Origin: Alcanivorax sp. S6407
Lineage (GTDB): Bacteria > Pseudomonadota > Gammaproteobacteria > Pseudomonadales > Alcanivoracaceae
Direction of reading: 5' to 3'
DNA length: 64,000 bases
Assembly (NCBI RefSeq): GCF_023016115.1
Contig: NZ_JALKBH010000004.1
Coordinates: 1 to 64,000, forward strand
Every line of letters begins with the position of its first letter. Position 1 is the first letter of the stretch. The notes beneath the pieces were generated by a model. The model was given only the letters and a program-made list of their open reading frames with translations, did no database searches and was not told the DNA's origin. Of this stretch, positions 17,535 through 27,546 are shown in pieces. The position numbers and the translations under genes are program-made.

Positions 17535-17891
17535 ATGAAGCTCTCCACTCTCACCCCACCACTGGAAGACCTGAAAGCCTCCTCGGATGACATCCTGCTG
17601 GTCGCCCTGATCAGTAATGACGGGATGCCGGTGGTGCACTTTGGCGAGGGGCTGGATTATGACGAGCAGAATGCCTGGTTCTTCGAGATGAAGAAGGCCT
17701 GCGACCGGGTGCTGATCGATTTGAAACAGGGCCTGAGCGAGGAGCTGTTTATCCGTTCCCGGGAAGCATGCATCTGTATCTGGCCGGTGAAGGATATGGT
17801 GTTTGCCTGCCTGGCGAAGCCCTCTATCAATTCCCAGCGCATGCAAATGCTGGCATGGAAAACGGTCTCCCAGTTGCGCAGCCTGCTCTGA
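17535..17891 (+). CDS. Small cytoplasmic protein, possibly roadblock-like
   Basis: This 118-residue product has no signal peptide. The opening (ILLVALISNDGMPVVHFGEG) is a strand-turn-strand pattern like that of roadblock/LC7 domains, followed by a helix (EQNAWFFEMKKACDRVLI) and further strands with several Cys residues. The fold suggestion is weak and no function can be assigned. It stands alone, divergent from the helicase operon and 177 bp ahead of the subtilase gene. GC content returns to the window norm here, so the island probably ends before it. Confidence 0.6.
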   Translation: MKLSTLTPPLEDLKASSDDILLVALISNDGMPVVHFGEGLDYDEQNAWFFEMKKACDRVLIDLKQGLSEELFIRSREACICIWPVKDMVFACLAKPSINSQRMQMLAWKTVSQLRSLL

Positions 17892-18068
17892 GTCTGCCCC
17901 ACGTCTTTCCATAGTGACCGGGTTCGCATTTCCCCGGTTTCCTTGCCAGCACAGGCCTGAAGGTGTCTGAACCGCTTTCAAAGCTACAAAAACCCTACAC
18001 CCCACCCATAGAGAGATACCCGCCCCCCCTTTAGATTTCCTTTAAGTAAAATCTGAAGGGGATCGGCT

Positions 18069-19877
18069 ATGTCACTGATAACAACAAGAAACGCCCTGTT
18101 CGCGGCGGCGATTGCCGGGGCGGGACTGCCGCTGGCCTGGGCGGGTGCAGAGACCGCGCAGAGCGGATCTGAAGCCGGGCAAGTGATTGATGATCAGTAC
18201 ATTGTGACGCTGGCCCCCGATATTGTTGGTCGACTCGGTGTGGTCGACCTGCCTACCGCCATTGCCACTCTGCTGGCCGGTGTCGGCGGTGGCGATGTGC
18301 TTTATACCTATGAAAACGCCTTCACCGGCATGGCGGTGCAACTGGATCCGCTTCAGGCATCACTGCTGCAAGCCCTGCCTGGCGTGCTGGCCATTGAGCC
18401 GGACCGCAAGGTGACGGCCATTGCCGTGCAGGATGATGCCACCTGGGGCCTGGATCGGGTGGATCAGCCTGCGCTGCCACTGGACGGGGACTACCGTTAC
18501 CCGGACAACGCCGGCGGTGATGTGACCGTATACGTCATTGATACCGGGCTGCGTAACAGCCACCTGGAGTTTGCCGGGCGAGTAGTGCCGGGTCGTAACT
18601 TTGTCAGCACGGGCGGCTTCCTGTTTGGCGGTGGCAGCGTGGATCCTGCCGATACCAATGACTGTAATGGCCACGGCACCCATGTGGCCGGTACGGCTGT
18701 GGGCAGCACCTATGGTGTGGCCAAGGAAGCCAGCATTGCGCCGGTGCGGGTACTGGACTGTAACGGTAGCGGTACCAACTCGGCTGTGATTGCCGGTATC
18801 GACTGGGTGGCAGGCAGCCACCGCAAACCGGCAGTGGCCAATATGTCGCTGGGCGGCGGCAATTCCGATGCGCTGGATAATGCCGTGCGCAGCGCGGTGA
18901 ACGCCGGCGTCACCATGGTGGTGGCCGCAGGCAACGATAACGCCAATGCCTGTAACGGATCGCCCAACCGGGTGGCCGAGGCGCTGACGGTAGGCGCGAC
19001 CACCAATGCCGACCGACGCTCTTCGTTTTCCAACTATGGCGCCTGTGTCGACCTGTTTGCCCCGGGCAGCGACATCACCTCTGCCTGGTATGAAACTGAC
19101 ACCCAGACCGCACGCCTGAATGGCACCTCCATGGCGGCCCCTCATGCAGCAGGTGCAGCAGCCCTGTATCTTGGTGCCCATCCCAGCGCCAGACCCGACG
19201 CGGTGAACCAGGCGCTGATTAATGACAGCGTGAGCGGTGTGATTGCCAATGCCGGCAGCCAGTCTCCCAATCGGCTTTTGCAGATTACCCAGGATGACGC
19301 GTCCGACATTGATCGTCTGCCGACGGCGGCCTTTAATGCGGATTGTCAGGGCACCCAGTGTCAGCTGGATGCCAGCGGTTCCAGTGATGACCGTGGCGTG
19401 GCCGCCTGGGACTGGGATCTGGGCGATGGCAACAGCGCCAGCGGCGAACAGATCAGCCATGACTTCATGTCGCCGGGTGACTACACCGTGCGCCTGACCG
19501 TGACCGACACCGCCAACCAGACCAGCAGCACTACCGAAATTATCAGTGCCGGTGAAACCGGCTCCCCATGCCCGGATTGCACCCGCTACGAAGGTGAGCT
19601 GAATAACGGTGCCAGTGCGACCCTGCCCGCCAGCGGCTTCAGCTTTAGTGGTGGCAGCATCAATGCCTGGCTGGAAAGCCCGGCCAATGCCAGCTTCGTG
19701 CTGTCGCTGCAACGCCGCAGCTGCTTCCTGTTTGCCTGCAGCTGGTCTACGGTGGCTACCACGACCAGTCAGTATGGCCTGGCGGAACTGCACGCCTCGC
19801 CTTCCAGTGGCACCTATCGCTGGACCCTGCAAGCACAGACCGGTAGCGGCGCCTACACCTTGCTGACCAACCCCTGA
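18069..19877 (+). CDS. Secreted subtilisin-like serine protease (S8) with PKD domain
   Basis: This is an exported endopeptidase of 602 residues. It has a signal peptide (about 1-26, ending AWAGA), an I9-type propeptide (DDQYIVTL to about residue 115), and a peptidase S8 domain with the triad Asp158 (YVIDTG), His205 (GHGTHVAG) and Ser354 (NGTSMAAPHAAG). A PKD domain follows (about 415-495, with AWDWDLGDG and SPGDYTVRLTVTD), then a C-terminal beta domain that resembles pre-peptidase C-terminal folds. AAGGGG precedes the ATG. It is probably released to degrade external protein. It is monocistronic, with a terminator right after. Confidence 0.95.
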   Translation: MSLITTRNALFAAAIAGAGLPLAWAGAETAQSGSEAGQVIDDQYIVTLAPDIVGRLGVVDLPTAIATLLAGVGGGDVLYTYENAFTGMAVQLDPLQASLLQALPGVLAIEPDRKVTAIAVQDDATWGLDRVDQPALPLDGDYRYPDNAGGDVTVYVIDTGLRNSHLEFAGRVVPGRNFVSTGGFLFGGGSVDPADTNDCNGHGTHVAGTAVGSTYGVAKEASIAPVRVLDCNGSGTNSAVIAGIDWVAGSHRKPAVANMSLGGGNSDALDNAVRSAVNAGVTMVVAAGNDNANACNGSPNRVAEALTVGATTNADRRSSFSNYGACVDLFAPGSDITSAWYETDTQTARLNGTSMAAPHAAGAAALYLGAHPSARPDAVNQALINDSVSGVIANAGSQSPNRLLQITQDDASDIDRLPTAAFNADCQGTQCQLDASGSSDDRGVAAWDWDLGDGNSASGEQISHDFMSPGDYTVRLTVTDTANQTSSTTEIISAGETGSPCPDCTRYEGELNNGASATLPASGFSFSGGSINAWLESPANASFVLSLQRRSCFLFACSWSTVATTTSQYGLAELHASPSSGTYRWTLQAQTGSGAYTLLTNP

Positions 19878-19897
19878 TTGCTCGGTATCTGCCTGTG

Positions 19898-19931
19898 ACC
19901 GGCGTGGCCTCCTGGTGCGCCGGTTTTTTTT
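19898..19931 (+). terminator. Rho-independent terminator of the subtilase gene
   Basis: A 7-bp stem ACCGGCG/CGCCGGT (19898-19904 with 19918-19924) is followed by eight T residues. Confidence 0.8.
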
Positions 19932-19939
19932 GCCGCTCT

Positions 19940-20242
19940 GCGGCCGCATCATGCATCACGCTTCACGCAACACGCGCGGGCAGCCGGCTTGGGCACGGGG
20001 TTTAGTGTGCGAGCTCTCTGTGCCCTTTAGGGTATGCCTGCAAGCGATGGAGCAATGGCGGTGATGGGCATTCGCCCATTACCGCCCTACGGGCCTGACC
20101 CTGGATGAGGCGTCTTCCGTGGGAGTGGTCGTTTGCTATGCCCTCCGGGTGCGACCACGATGACTTTGCAGATGAAAGATCGCGGTGGAACCACCGCTCC
20201 TACGGAGCCGCGCGTGAAGCGTGATGCGTGCCGCGTCTCCCG
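19940..20242. repeat. Repeat-filled spacer between the subtilase and photolyase genes
   Basis: No gene is visible. The stretch carries GCGTG-family heptamers in inverted orientations at 19948-19975 and 20211-20236, a palindromic GGCGGTGATGGG/CCCATTACCGCC unit at about 20055-20091 (related units at 42659-42698 and 63257-63298), and GTGGGAG/CTCCTAC palindromes at about 20119-20205. Confidence 0.6.
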
Positions 20243-21748
20243 TCAGAACAGACTCAGCTGATCATCATTGCGGGCTTTGCGGGGGCGGGACTTGCGCCGG
20301 CGGCTGCCGTGCTTCTGGTTAACCGCGCGGCTCTGTTCGCGGAAGCCGGCCCGGTGACGGGCTTCTGCCAGCCTTGCCCTGGCCTGCCGGACGGCCACAT
20401 CAAAATCCACTAGCGGTGCCGGATAATCCTCACCGATCCGCACACCACCTTCCTTCTGCTGACGCGCGCCCATGTGCCAGGGCTGGTGAATCCAGCTGTT
20501 CGAGACGCCTCTCAATTCCGGCACCCAGCGGCGAATGAATTGCCCCTCGGGATCCAGTTTTTGCGCCTGCAGGGAGGGGTTGTACATGCGCAGCGCGTTG
20601 ATGCCGGTGACTCCGGCCTGCATCTGAATCTGCGGATAATGAATACCCGGCTCGTAATCCACGAACAGCCGCGCCAGGTGCAACGCCGGGTCACGCCAGT
20701 GCAACCACAATGGATAGCAAGCCATGGACACCAGCATGGCGCGCATGCGGAAGTTGATCCAGCCGTGGTGATGTAGATAACGCATGGCCGCATCCACCAG
20801 CGGCCAGCCAGTCTGGCCGGCTTGCCAGGCATGCAGCCATTGGGGATTGCCGGGCTCGCTGCGCAGATCCCGCAGGGCCGGATGGAGACTCTGGTGCTCC
20901 ATGTCCACCTGGTCTTCCAGCTTCTGGATAAAGTGACAGTGCCACCACAACCGCGATTCGAATGCCGCCAGTCCATTGGCCAGCGGCCCGGCGGTTGCCT
21001 GTTGCTGGGCCTGCCACAGTTGCTGCACCACCTGCCGCAGAGAAAGGCAGCCCCAGGCCAGATAGGGGCTGATACGCGAACCACTGTGCTCGGCCTTTTG
21101 CGGGGCACTGATACCGCCGCGATAACCCCGCGCCCGTTGCTCGAGAAAGCTCTGCCACACGGTCTGCCCGGTTTCCGAACCACCCCGCTGGCGCCCGGGA
21201 CAGGATTCTCTTCCCCTGCCTCTTGGCAGGTTCAGATCCGGCCAGTGCGGCGACGGGGCCGCCGGTTCGCAGGTAGCGGGCAACGTGGCCTGCGGCGACA
21301 TCATGAAGTCGTGCCAGTGCTCCGCCCAGTCATCCCGATCCTCACAGGGACGGATGACGCCAAACGGCGGGGTTTCCTGCCAGGCCACCTGATGCGCATC
21401 ACACCAGCGTTTTATCGCGAGATCCCGTTGGTAGGTCCAGTTGCCGCCGTACTCTTCATGGCTTCGCAAACTAAACCCACCCAACTGTTGGTGCAGCCGG
21501 GCGAAGACCTCTACCGCCTCCCCTTCCACCACCCACAGCGACAACCCGAGCCGGGCCAGCTGACGACGCAAATCCCGCAGGCTTTCGGCAATGAAGGCCC
21601 ACTGCCGTGCACTGCTGTCAGGCTGCTGCCAGTATTCCGGTTCGATAATGTAGAGCGGCAACACCGGGCCGTTGCGGCAGGCGTCTGCCAGCGGCCAGTG
21701 ATCAGCGATGCGCAGGTCACGCTTGAACCAGACCACCTGGGTCGTCAC
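20243..21748 (-). CDS. Cryptochrome/photolyase family protein
   Basis: This 501-residue flavoprotein is probably a DNA photolyase that uses light to split pyrimidine dimers. The N-terminal Rossmann-type domain begins [19 protein letters not shown]. The C-terminal FAD domain has [32 protein letters not shown] and [13 protein letters not shown]. The tail is very basic ([12 protein letters not shown]). The start is GTG, overlapping the TGA of the cryptochrome gene in a GTGA junction. It is last in the four-gene light operon. Whether it repairs cyclobutane or 6-4 lesions cannot be decided by eye. Confidence 0.92.
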   Translation of the reverse strand: MTTQVVWFKRDLRIADHWPLADACRNGPVLPLYIIEPEYWQQPDSSARQWAFIAESLRDLRRQLARLGLSLWVVEGEAVEVFARLHQQLGGFSLRSHEEYGGNWTYQRDLAIKRWCDAHQVAWQETPPFGVIRPCEDRDDWAEHWHDFMMSPQATLPATCEPAAPSPHWPDLNLPRGRGRESCPGRQRGGSETGQTVWQSFLEQRARGYRGGISAPQKAEHSGSRISPYLAWGCLSLRQVVQQLWQAQQQATAGPLANGLAAFESRLWWHCHFIQKLEDQVDMEHQSLHPALRDLRSEPGNPQWLHAWQAGQTGWPLVDAAMRYLHHHGWINFRMRAMLVSMACYPLWLHWRDPALHLARLFVDYEPGIHYPQIQMQAGVTGINALRMYNPSLQAQKLDPEGQFIRRWVPELRGVSNSWIHQPWHMGARQQKEGGVRIGEDYPAPLVDFDVAVRQARARLAEARHRAGFREQSRAVNQKHGSRRRKSRPRKARNDDQLSLF

Positions 21749-23175
21749 GAGACCTCCCGATCACTTTCGGGCAGGGAGACGATGGCCGCAGGGTAGCCTT
21801 GCCAGACGGGCTCATTGCCGTGAGCAAAATGCAGCTTGAGGATCTGCTGACGGGACAGGCCATTCATCACCGGCAACCAGTGACGGACATACTCCGCCTC
21901 GGGATCGTGTCGCCACCATTGCCGGGTGGGACTGAAGCGGCGACCGCCCTGGGCATCGTGACCCACGCCGACAATGTAGGCCCAGTTGCCCCAGTTGGAG
22001 GCCACGTCATGGTCCACCAGATGATGCTCGAACCAGCGCGCCCCGCGGCGCCAGTCGAGACCAAGATCATGAACCAGAAAGCTGGCCAGATTTTGTCGAC
22101 CGCGGTTGGAAAGATAGCCGGTGGCCAGCAGCTCTTTCAGGTTGGCATCAATGAAGGGCAATCCGGTTTCTGCTGCGCACCAGGCTTGCCAGTAGCGCGA
22201 GGCCAGCTCATTTCCGGGGAGCCTGGGTAACGGGCTGTGGTCGAACAGCTGCAAACCGGTATAGCGAAAAACCTCGGCGCCATATTCTCGCTGGGACCAG
22301 TGAAAGAACTCCCGCCATAACAACTCAAAGCGCAGCCAGTAGCTGTGCTGGTCGCCACCGAACTGTTGCTCGTAGTCGAGAATGGCATGCCAGACATGGC
22401 GCACCGACAAACAGCCCCAGGCCAGCGCGGCACTCAAGCGGCTGGAGTAGCCCGTGCCGATCAGTTGATTGCGGGTTGTCTTGTAATGGCGAAGATGGCG
22501 ATCTTCAAACAGATACTGTTGCAACCACTGGCGGGCAGTCTGCTCGCCCCCGGACAGTGAGAAATAATGTTGCGGATCCCGTTGCCAGTTGCCTCGCGCA
22601 GCGCCCAGCGCCGCCACTACTGAGCCTGCCCACTCGGGCAGCGGCAATGGATTCGCCGCCGGCAGCAAACGCGGATCGCCTTCCGTGCCGTCTATCTGCG
22701 GGCCACCGCGGCGTTCCACTTTTTTGCGAAAGCGGCTGAAGGTGGCCGGGAAGGTTTCTTCCCAGGGCAACTGCGAGGACGATAACAGGGTCCGCGTGCC
22801 CACTTCGTGTACCGTAATACCCTGTGTCCGCAGGGCATTGATGTCCTGCTGCTCTTCCGGTGCATCGGCCTCGGCGGTGACCACTTGCAGGGGCGTGCCC
22901 TGATGCCAGTGACACAACAATGCCGCCGGGGAGGCCAATGCCGTATTCAATGTCAGGCCGAGGCCATCCAGTGAAGCGGCGAGGTCCGCCAGGCATTCCT
23001 GCAGAAAAACCGCCTTGGCCGGCCCCAGCCGATTGATGCCTTCCGGGCCTGGCTGTGTCCAGTGTTCCGGCAGCACATACAGCGGCAATACCGGGTTGCC
23101 CAGCGCCGCCGCCTGGTGCAGCAGCGGTTGATCCTGCACGCGCAGGTCATGACGAAACCACACCACCGTGATCAT
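21745..23175 (-). CDS. DASH-family cryptochrome
   Basis: This is a 476-residue blue-light flavoprotein. The DASH type, known to repair single-stranded DNA and perhaps to signal, is suggested by the start [16 protein letters not shown], by [12 protein letters not shown] and by [20 protein letters not shown] with [25 protein letters not shown]. The ATG overlaps the TGA of the DUF2256 gene, and its own TGA overlaps the next GTG. Four-base overlaps on both sides imply translational coupling. Confidence 0.95.
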   Translation of the reverse strand: MITVVWFRHDLRVQDQPLLHQAAALGNPVLPLYVLPEHWTQPGPEGINRLGPAKAVFLQECLADLAASLDGLGLTLNTALASPAALLCHWHQGTPLQVVTAEADAPEEQQDINALRTQGITVHEVGTRTLLSSSQLPWEETFPATFSRFRKKVERRGGPQIDGTEGDPRLLPAANPLPLPEWAGSVVAALGAARGNWQRDPQHYFSLSGGEQTARQWLQQYLFEDRHLRHYKTTRNQLIGTGYSSRLSAALAWGCLSVRHVWHAILDYEQQFGGDQHSYWLRFELLWREFFHWSQREYGAEVFRYTGLQLFDHSPLPRLPGNELASRYWQAWCAAETGLPFIDANLKELLATGYLSNRGRQNLASFLVHDLGLDWRRGARWFEHHLVDHDVASNWGNWAYIVGVGHDAQGGRRFSPTRQWWRHDPEAEYVRHWLPVMNGLSRQQILKLHFAHGNEPVWQGYPAAIVSLPESDREVS

Positions 23176-23327
23176 GGCGATCGCTTCTCCCGTCGGCAGC
23201 GCTCGCTGCAGTAGATCACCGCGTCCCAGTCACGGGCCCATTTCTTCCGCCAGCTGAATGCGCGCCCGCATACCGGACAGGTCTTCTCCGGCAGTGATGA
23301 CTTATTGCCTTTCCAGGTGGGTTTCAT
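23172..23327 (-). CDS. DUF2256 zinc-ribbon-like protein
   Basis: This 51-residue protein has two CxxC-type pairs ([14 protein letters not shown] and YCSERCRR), characteristic of DUF2256, a tiny family that very often sits beside cryptochrome/photolyase genes. Its role is unknown; metal binding is implied by the cysteines. Both ends overlap neighbours by 4 bp (ATGA): its ATG with the stop of the Fe-S photolyase gene, and its stop with the ATG of the cryptochrome gene. Confidence 0.93.
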   Translation of the reverse strand: MKPTWKGNKSSLPEKTCPVCGRAFSWRKKWARDWDAVIYCSERCRREKRSP

Positions 23328-24844
23328 AGCGCATCCGGATCCGCCAGCAAGATTTTCGCACGGTTCAGCATGGCGTCCACCTTTCCCGAATCCATACGCT
23401 CCAGATTGCGATAGATCATGCGCATGCGGTGGTTACTGGCAAACTGCTGGCGATGGCGATGAATGAAATGCCAGTAGAGGCTGTTGAACGGGCAGCTGTC
23501 CGGCTCGCTGGCGGTTTTCACGTTGTACTGGCAATGCTTGCAGTAATCCGACATTCGATTGATATAGCTACCGGATGCCGCATAGGGCTTGCTGCCCAGG
23601 TAACCGCCATCGGCATGCATGACCATGCCGAGCGTGTTGGGCAGCTCCACCCAGTCGAAGGCATCGGCATAGACTTCCAGATACCACTGACAGATCGCTT
23701 CCGGCAGCACGCCGAGCAACAGGGCAAAGTTGCCGGTGACCATCAAGCGCTGAATATGGTGGGCGTAGGCATGGTCGATGGTGTTGCGGAAACACTCGGC
23801 CATGCAGTGCATTTTTGTCTCACCGGTCCAGTAGTACGACGGCAGCGGGCGATCGTTGCCGAGACGATTTTCCTTTGCGTAATCCGGCATCAGCAACCAG
23901 TAGATGCCACGCACATATTCGCGCCAGCCAATGATCTGGCGGATAAAGCCTTCCACGGCATTGAGCGGCGCATCGCCGGAAAAGTACGCCTGCTCGGCGG
24001 CCTGACAGACCACCATGGGATCCAGCAGGCCAAGGTTGATGTAGGGCGACAAGAGGCTGTGAAACAGGGTGTCTTCCCCTGTGACCATTGCATCCTGATA
24101 GTCACCAAAGTGCGGCAGGCGATGTTCAATAAAATGATCCAGCGCCTGCTGCACCTGCGCGGAGGTAGTGCCCCACTGGAACTGATCCAGGTTGCCGATG
24201 TGCCCGGCAAAATGTTCTGCCACCAGGGCCAGCACCCGTTGATCAATATCATCGCGCTCGAAGCTCAGCACAGGTGGCAGGGGCGTCTTGCCCTTGTAGG
24301 GTTGGCGATTTTTGCTGTCGTAATTCCATTGCCCGCCCACCGGTTCATCGCCTTCCATCAACAGGCCGGTATGGCGACGCATTTCCCGATAGAAGAATTC
24401 CATACGCAGCTGCTTCTTGCCGCTCGCCCATTGCTGAAAGAACGCAGGCGCACAAAGAAAGCGTGTGTCATCCAGGCACCGCACCGGCACACCGGCCGTA
24501 TCTGCCCAGTGATGATCAATCTGTTGCTGCAGGCGATATTCACCGCAGTGGGTCACCACCACTTCCTCGGCATCCTCAGCGACAGACGCGAGCAATTCGT
24601 TGAAGCTGGCAAAGTCATGCTCACCGAACCCGTAGTAATCCACCTGCCAGCCGGCCTGTTCCAGGTCACTGGCAAAGTGCCGCATGGCACTGAAGATCAG
24701 GGCGATCTTCTGCTGGTGATGTTTCACATAGGTGGCTTCGTCGGCCAGCTCCGCCATCACCAGGCGGTCCTGGTGCTTGTTAAGCGCCGCCAGGGTGGGC
24801 AGCGACAGGCTGAGCTGATCGCCGAGGATGATGCCGATCTTCAC
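23324..24844 (-). CDS. Fe-S photolyase-related protein (FeS-BCP/PhrB type)
   Basis: This 506-residue protein belongs to the bacterial cryptochrome/6-4 photolyase group (deoxyribodipyrimidine photolyase-related), which carries FAD and a 4Fe-4S cluster. It opens [19 protein letters not shown] and contains [20 protein letters not shown] and YCKHCQYNV, with a further Cys in [12 protein letters not shown]. This gives the four cysteines expected for the cluster. The start is GTG with AAGGA 7 nt upstream. It is first in the light operon and divergent from the LuxR-type gene. The likely activity is 6-4 photoproduct repair. Confidence 0.94.
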   Translation of the reverse strand: MKIGIILGDQLSLSLPTLAALNKHQDRLVMAELADEATYVKHHQQKIALIFSAMRHFASDLEQAGWQVDYYGFGEHDFASFNELLASVAEDAEEVVVTHCGEYRLQQQIDHHWADTAGVPVRCLDDTRFLCAPAFFQQWASGKKQLRMEFFYREMRRHTGLLMEGDEPVGGQWNYDSKNRQPYKGKTPLPPVLSFERDDIDQRVLALVAEHFAGHIGNLDQFQWGTTSAQVQQALDHFIEHRLPHFGDYQDAMVTGEDTLFHSLLSPYINLGLLDPMVVCQAAEQAYFSGDAPLNAVEGFIRQIIGWREYVRGIYWLLMPDYAKENRLGNDRPLPSYYWTGETKMHCMAECFRNTIDHAYAHHIQRLMVTGNFALLLGVLPEAICQWYLEVYADAFDWVELPNTLGMVMHADGGYLGSKPYAASGSYINRMSDYCKHCQYNVKTASEPDSCPFNSLYWHFIHRHRQQFASNHRMRMIYRNLERMDSGKVDAMLNRAKILLADPDAL

Positions 24845-25007
24845 GGGGTAATCCTTTCCATGATCAATACGCTAATGGTGCCCCGGGAGCCGTACAGGAG
24901 AAGTGAAGGCACCCGCCGCGGACTTGCCACACGTTTTCCCGCGCTATTTCTGGCACTATGTAAGACCTCGCGCCAAAGGGGTGGCGCAGCGCATTGAGGA
25001 ACACACC

Positions 25008-25796
25008 GTGACATCCGCCTGGCAAGATCTAAGCAATCGCGAGCTGCACAGTGCCATCAACAGCCTGACGCCCTGGCAGACGGCTGAGGGGCTGGCCGCA
25101 CTCCTTGAGCTGGCGCGCCGTACCCTCAATGCCGACAGCACCAGCTGGCTGATCACCTTCAGCGGCGACTATGGCCGCGACACCCCGGTGATTGACTGGA
25201 TGGAAGGCTGGAAAGTCATGGATGTGGCTCACTGGCAAACCGGGCGGGAGGAGTACTGGCAGTACGTTGACGCCTGCCAGATCAGGATCAGGGAGGCCGG
25301 CGTCCTCACCCCGCTGACCGTTGAAGCCATCCGTCATGTGGGTAGCCACCGCTGCCATCGCCTCAGCCAGCTGGAGCAATCTGCTGGCCAGAATGATGGC
25401 CGTGGCAGGGATCGACTCAGTGGTGTCTACCACCTGAACAACCGGGCAGAAAGCTACCTGCTGGCAGACCGGACTGAGGGCAACTTCTCCGACAGTGAAA
25501 ACCACGCCCTGATGGAACTGATTCTGTCTTTCCCGCGCCTGCAACACTGGCTGATGCTGGAACGCGGGCTGGCACGTCAATGTGAACGGCCCCTCTCACC
25601 CCGCCAGCAACAGTTGGTGCATTTACTGCTGCAACCTTTTAACAAAGCCGAGATCGCAGAGCGCATGGGGCTGGCACAGAGCACAGTGCATAGCTATACC
25701 ATCGCGCTCTATCGCAATTTCCATGTCGGCAGCCGGCACGAACTCATGTCGCTGTGGCTGTCAGCTCCACAAGACGCCACTACCACTAAAAAGTAG
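25008..25796 (+). CDS. LuxR-family transcriptional regulator
   Basis: This is a DNA-binding regulator of 262 residues. The C-terminus is a LuxR/NarL-type helix-turn-helix (LSPRQQQLVHLLLQPFNKAEIAERMGLAQSTVH). The N-terminal 200 residues look like a sensory domain of unknown ligand, without a receiver phosphorylation pattern. I start at the GTG with GAGGA 7 nt upstream. An earlier GTG at 24903 is in frame, but its AGGAG is only 2 nt away and it would leave just 58 bp for the divergent light-operon promoter. Its stop lies within a 22-bp sequence repeated in front of the collagen-like operon, so either flank could be its target. Confidence 0.85.
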   Translation: MTSAWQDLSNRELHSAINSLTPWQTAEGLAALLELARRTLNADSTSWLITFSGDYGRDTPVIDWMEGWKVMDVAHWQTGREEYWQYVDACQIRIREAGVLTPLTVEAIRHVGSHRCHRLSQLEQSAGQNDGRGRDRLSGVYHLNNRAESYLLADRTEGNFSDSENHALMELILSFPRLQHWLMLERGLARQCERPLSPRQQQLVHLLLQPFNKAEIAERMGLAQSTVHSYTIALYRNFHVGSRHELMSLWLSAPQDATTTKK

Positions 25797-25803
25797 GGGT
25801 TAT
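25782..25803 (+). repeat. 22-bp direct repeat, copy 1
   Basis: The core ACTAAAAAGTAGGGGTTAT is identical to copy 2 at 26232-26253. This copy contains the TAG stop of the LuxR-type gene. The 428 bp between copies (25804-26231) hold GGTGGAACCACCGCTCC-type palindromic units and no gene. Confidence 0.8.
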
Positions 25804-26231
25804 CTCCTGCTCAGCGTCTATTTAGACTGAATCGTCAGCAGCCCCGACGAGGGGAAGGGTCGTCTTGCGGCCGGCGGCGCCTTGGGGGGCGAGTCCGCTG
25901 GCCGCCCCGGGGTATCTACACCAGCAAAATCTCGCCAGCAGGCTGGCTCCTACGGCTTGGGGATCGTGCCCTCCGGGTGCGGCCGCGACATGACACCAAC
26001 CCGGAAATCGCGGTGGAACCACCGCTCCTACAAAAATGCCCCTCCCCTGTAGGAGCCCGCTCGCAATATCATGGGGGGTGACCAGGCTTACGCCTGAGCC
26101 GGATCGTCATGCAAGCATGGACTCCTACAGGAACAATCGCCCTGGCTGCCTGGCACCATAGAATCTCCTGCACCGCAGCTTCGGTATCTCGCGGCAATCT
26201 CGCACACGCTCCTGCGTGGACCGGAGTAACC

Positions 26232-26253
26232 ACCACTAAAAAGTAGGGGTTAT
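26232..26253 (+). promoter_or_regulatory. 22-bp direct repeat, copy 2: candidate activator site
   Basis: This exact second copy of the 25782-25803 sequence ends over the predicted -35 box of the collagen-like operon, 65-86 nt upstream of its first ATG. That is the position of an activator binding site. Assignment to the adjacent LuxR-type regulator is inference. Confidence 0.5.
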
Positions 26254-26278
26254 AGCCTCCCCCTCCAGCCCCTAAAAT
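26250..26278 (+). promoter_or_regulatory. Predicted promoter of the collagen-like operon
   Basis: TTATAG (26250-26255) and TAAAAT (26273-26278) are separated by 17 nt. The -35 match is poor, as expected for an activator-dependent promoter. Confidence 0.45.
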
Positions 26279-26317
26279 GCCAGTTACAAAAGTACACACT
26301 GGGGAAAGGGGGTCACC

Positions 26318-26758
26318 ATGCGCCTGCATCGCGCCCTGGGGGTATTGTTGCTCAGCACACTGGCATCTACGCCTGTGCTCGCCGGGGACGATCACTATCA
26401 GGAACTGTTCAACACCTATCACGAACTGGTCGCCCTGCGCGAATCGCTGGATCAGACCGCACTGGTTCAGGGGGCTCAAGGGCCGCAGGGGCCGCAGGGC
26501 GTTCAGGGCGCCACCGGGGATACCGGTGACCAGGGCCCGGAAGGTGACGCTGGCGGCAGCAGCCTTTCCTCCGCGGATAGCAGCTACGTGACCAACAGGC
26601 TCGATCAGCTGTTTCTGGAAGTGAGCAAGTCCGAGCAGTGGTACGACGACATCGAACCCTATGCCACCGACGTCGTCAACCGGATCGAACGTGCCCTGGC
26701 CAATGCCCAGGCGCTGAATGCCGAACTGGATGCGCTGGAAGCGGGGGACGTGCAATGA
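26318..26758 (+). CDS. Exported collagen-like protein A
   Basis: This 146-residue protein has a Sec signal peptide (about 1-22, ending PVLAG), a short helical stretch (YHELVALRESLDQ), then ten glycines spaced every third residue from 52 to 79 (GAQGPQGPQGVQGATG, continuing with acidic triplets GDT, GPE and GDA). A C-terminal coiled-coil-like region follows (NRLDQLFLEVSK to AQALNAELDALEA). The collagen segment is acidic (D68, D71, E75, D77). I know no function for it. Its TGA overlaps the next ATG. Confidence 0.85.
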   Translation: MRLHRALGVLLLSTLASTPVLAGDDHYQELFNTYHELVALRESLDQTALVQGAQGPQGPQGVQGATGDTGDQGPEGDAGGSSLSSADSSYVTNRLDQLFLEVSKSEQWYDDIEPYATDVVNRIERALANAQALNAELDALEAGDVQ

Positions 26759-27546
26759 AAAAATTGACTCCGATCCTGCTTGCCGCTGCTCTGGCCGCCT
26801 GCGGCGGCAGTGACAGCGACACCAGCACCTCTGTACTGAGCAACCAGATCGACAAGATCGAGCGCCAATCCGAGGCGTTAGGACAGGACATCGACAACAG
26901 CCTGCAAAGCCTGGAGCAGGAGTCCCGCGCGGTATCCGGCCCCTCCTCCATTATTGTCAGCCAGCTGTCCTCTGACTATCAGGCCCAACTGGCCAGCCAC
27001 GCCAACCTGCTGAAAGAATGTGAGGCGCTGCGCAAGCGTATCGAACTGCAGATTGCCGACACGCCGGAGCTCAACTACAGCCGGCTGGAGGAATTGAAAG
27101 CCCTGAATGCGGAACAGGCAGAAGTCTGTCGCCAGCTGCCCGAACTCCAACCCGGCCTCGACAACATTGCCCAGTTACTGGACGGCCTGTCCGGCACCCT
27201 GCTGGCACTGGAACAGAAAGTCACCGATGCCAAGGCGCTGCTGGCATCACTGCAGGCCGATGCCCAGAACATTCAGCTGATCCCCGGCCCGATGGGACCG
27301 CCAGGCCCTCAGGGGCCACAAGGCCCCAAAGGTATGAAGGGGCCGCAAGGGGCGCAAGGCGATGAGGGAGCACATTTTACCCGTAGTGAAGTGGATACAA
27401 TGTACGGCGATTTCATGGGCAGCTACGGCAAGCGTGACAGCGGCAACCTTGCAGAGAATGACCGCAAGGTAACGGAAATCGAGAAGGATCTGGAAGCCGT
27501 CATCGCGCTGCTGGTATCCATGCATGGCAAGGTGGCTGCACAATGA
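26755..27546 (+). CDS. Collagen-like lipoprotein B
   Basis: This 263-residue protein has a lipoprotein signal with lipobox LAAC (Cys16), then about 150 residues of predicted coiled coil (IDKIERQSEALGQDIDNSLQ; LEELKALNAEQAEVCRQL). Ten glycines spaced every third residue from 178 to 205 follow (GPMGPPGPQGPQGPKGMKG), with Lys at 192 and 195, and the protein ends in a short helical C-terminus. It would anchor in a membrane leaflet and present the triple-helix segment outward. ATGA overlaps at both ends tie its translation to A and C. Confidence 0.85.
   Translation: MKKLTPILLAAALAACGGSDSDTSTSVLSNQIDKIERQSEALGQDIDNSLQSLEQESRAVSGPSSIIVSQLSSDYQAQLASHANLLKECEALRKRIELQIADTPELNYSRLEELKALNAEQAEVCRQLPELQPGLDNIAQLLDGLSGTLLALEQKVTDAKALLASLQADAQNIQLIPGPMGPPGPQGPQGPKGMKGPQGAQGDEGAHFTRSEVDTMYGDFMGSYGKRDSGNLAENDRKVTEIEKDLEAVIALLVSMHGKVAAQ

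Noticed and set aside
13009-17535. att-site duplication of the tmRNA 3' end
   Set aside because: I looked for a second copy of GGTTCGATTCCCGCC at the far end of the island and did not see one.
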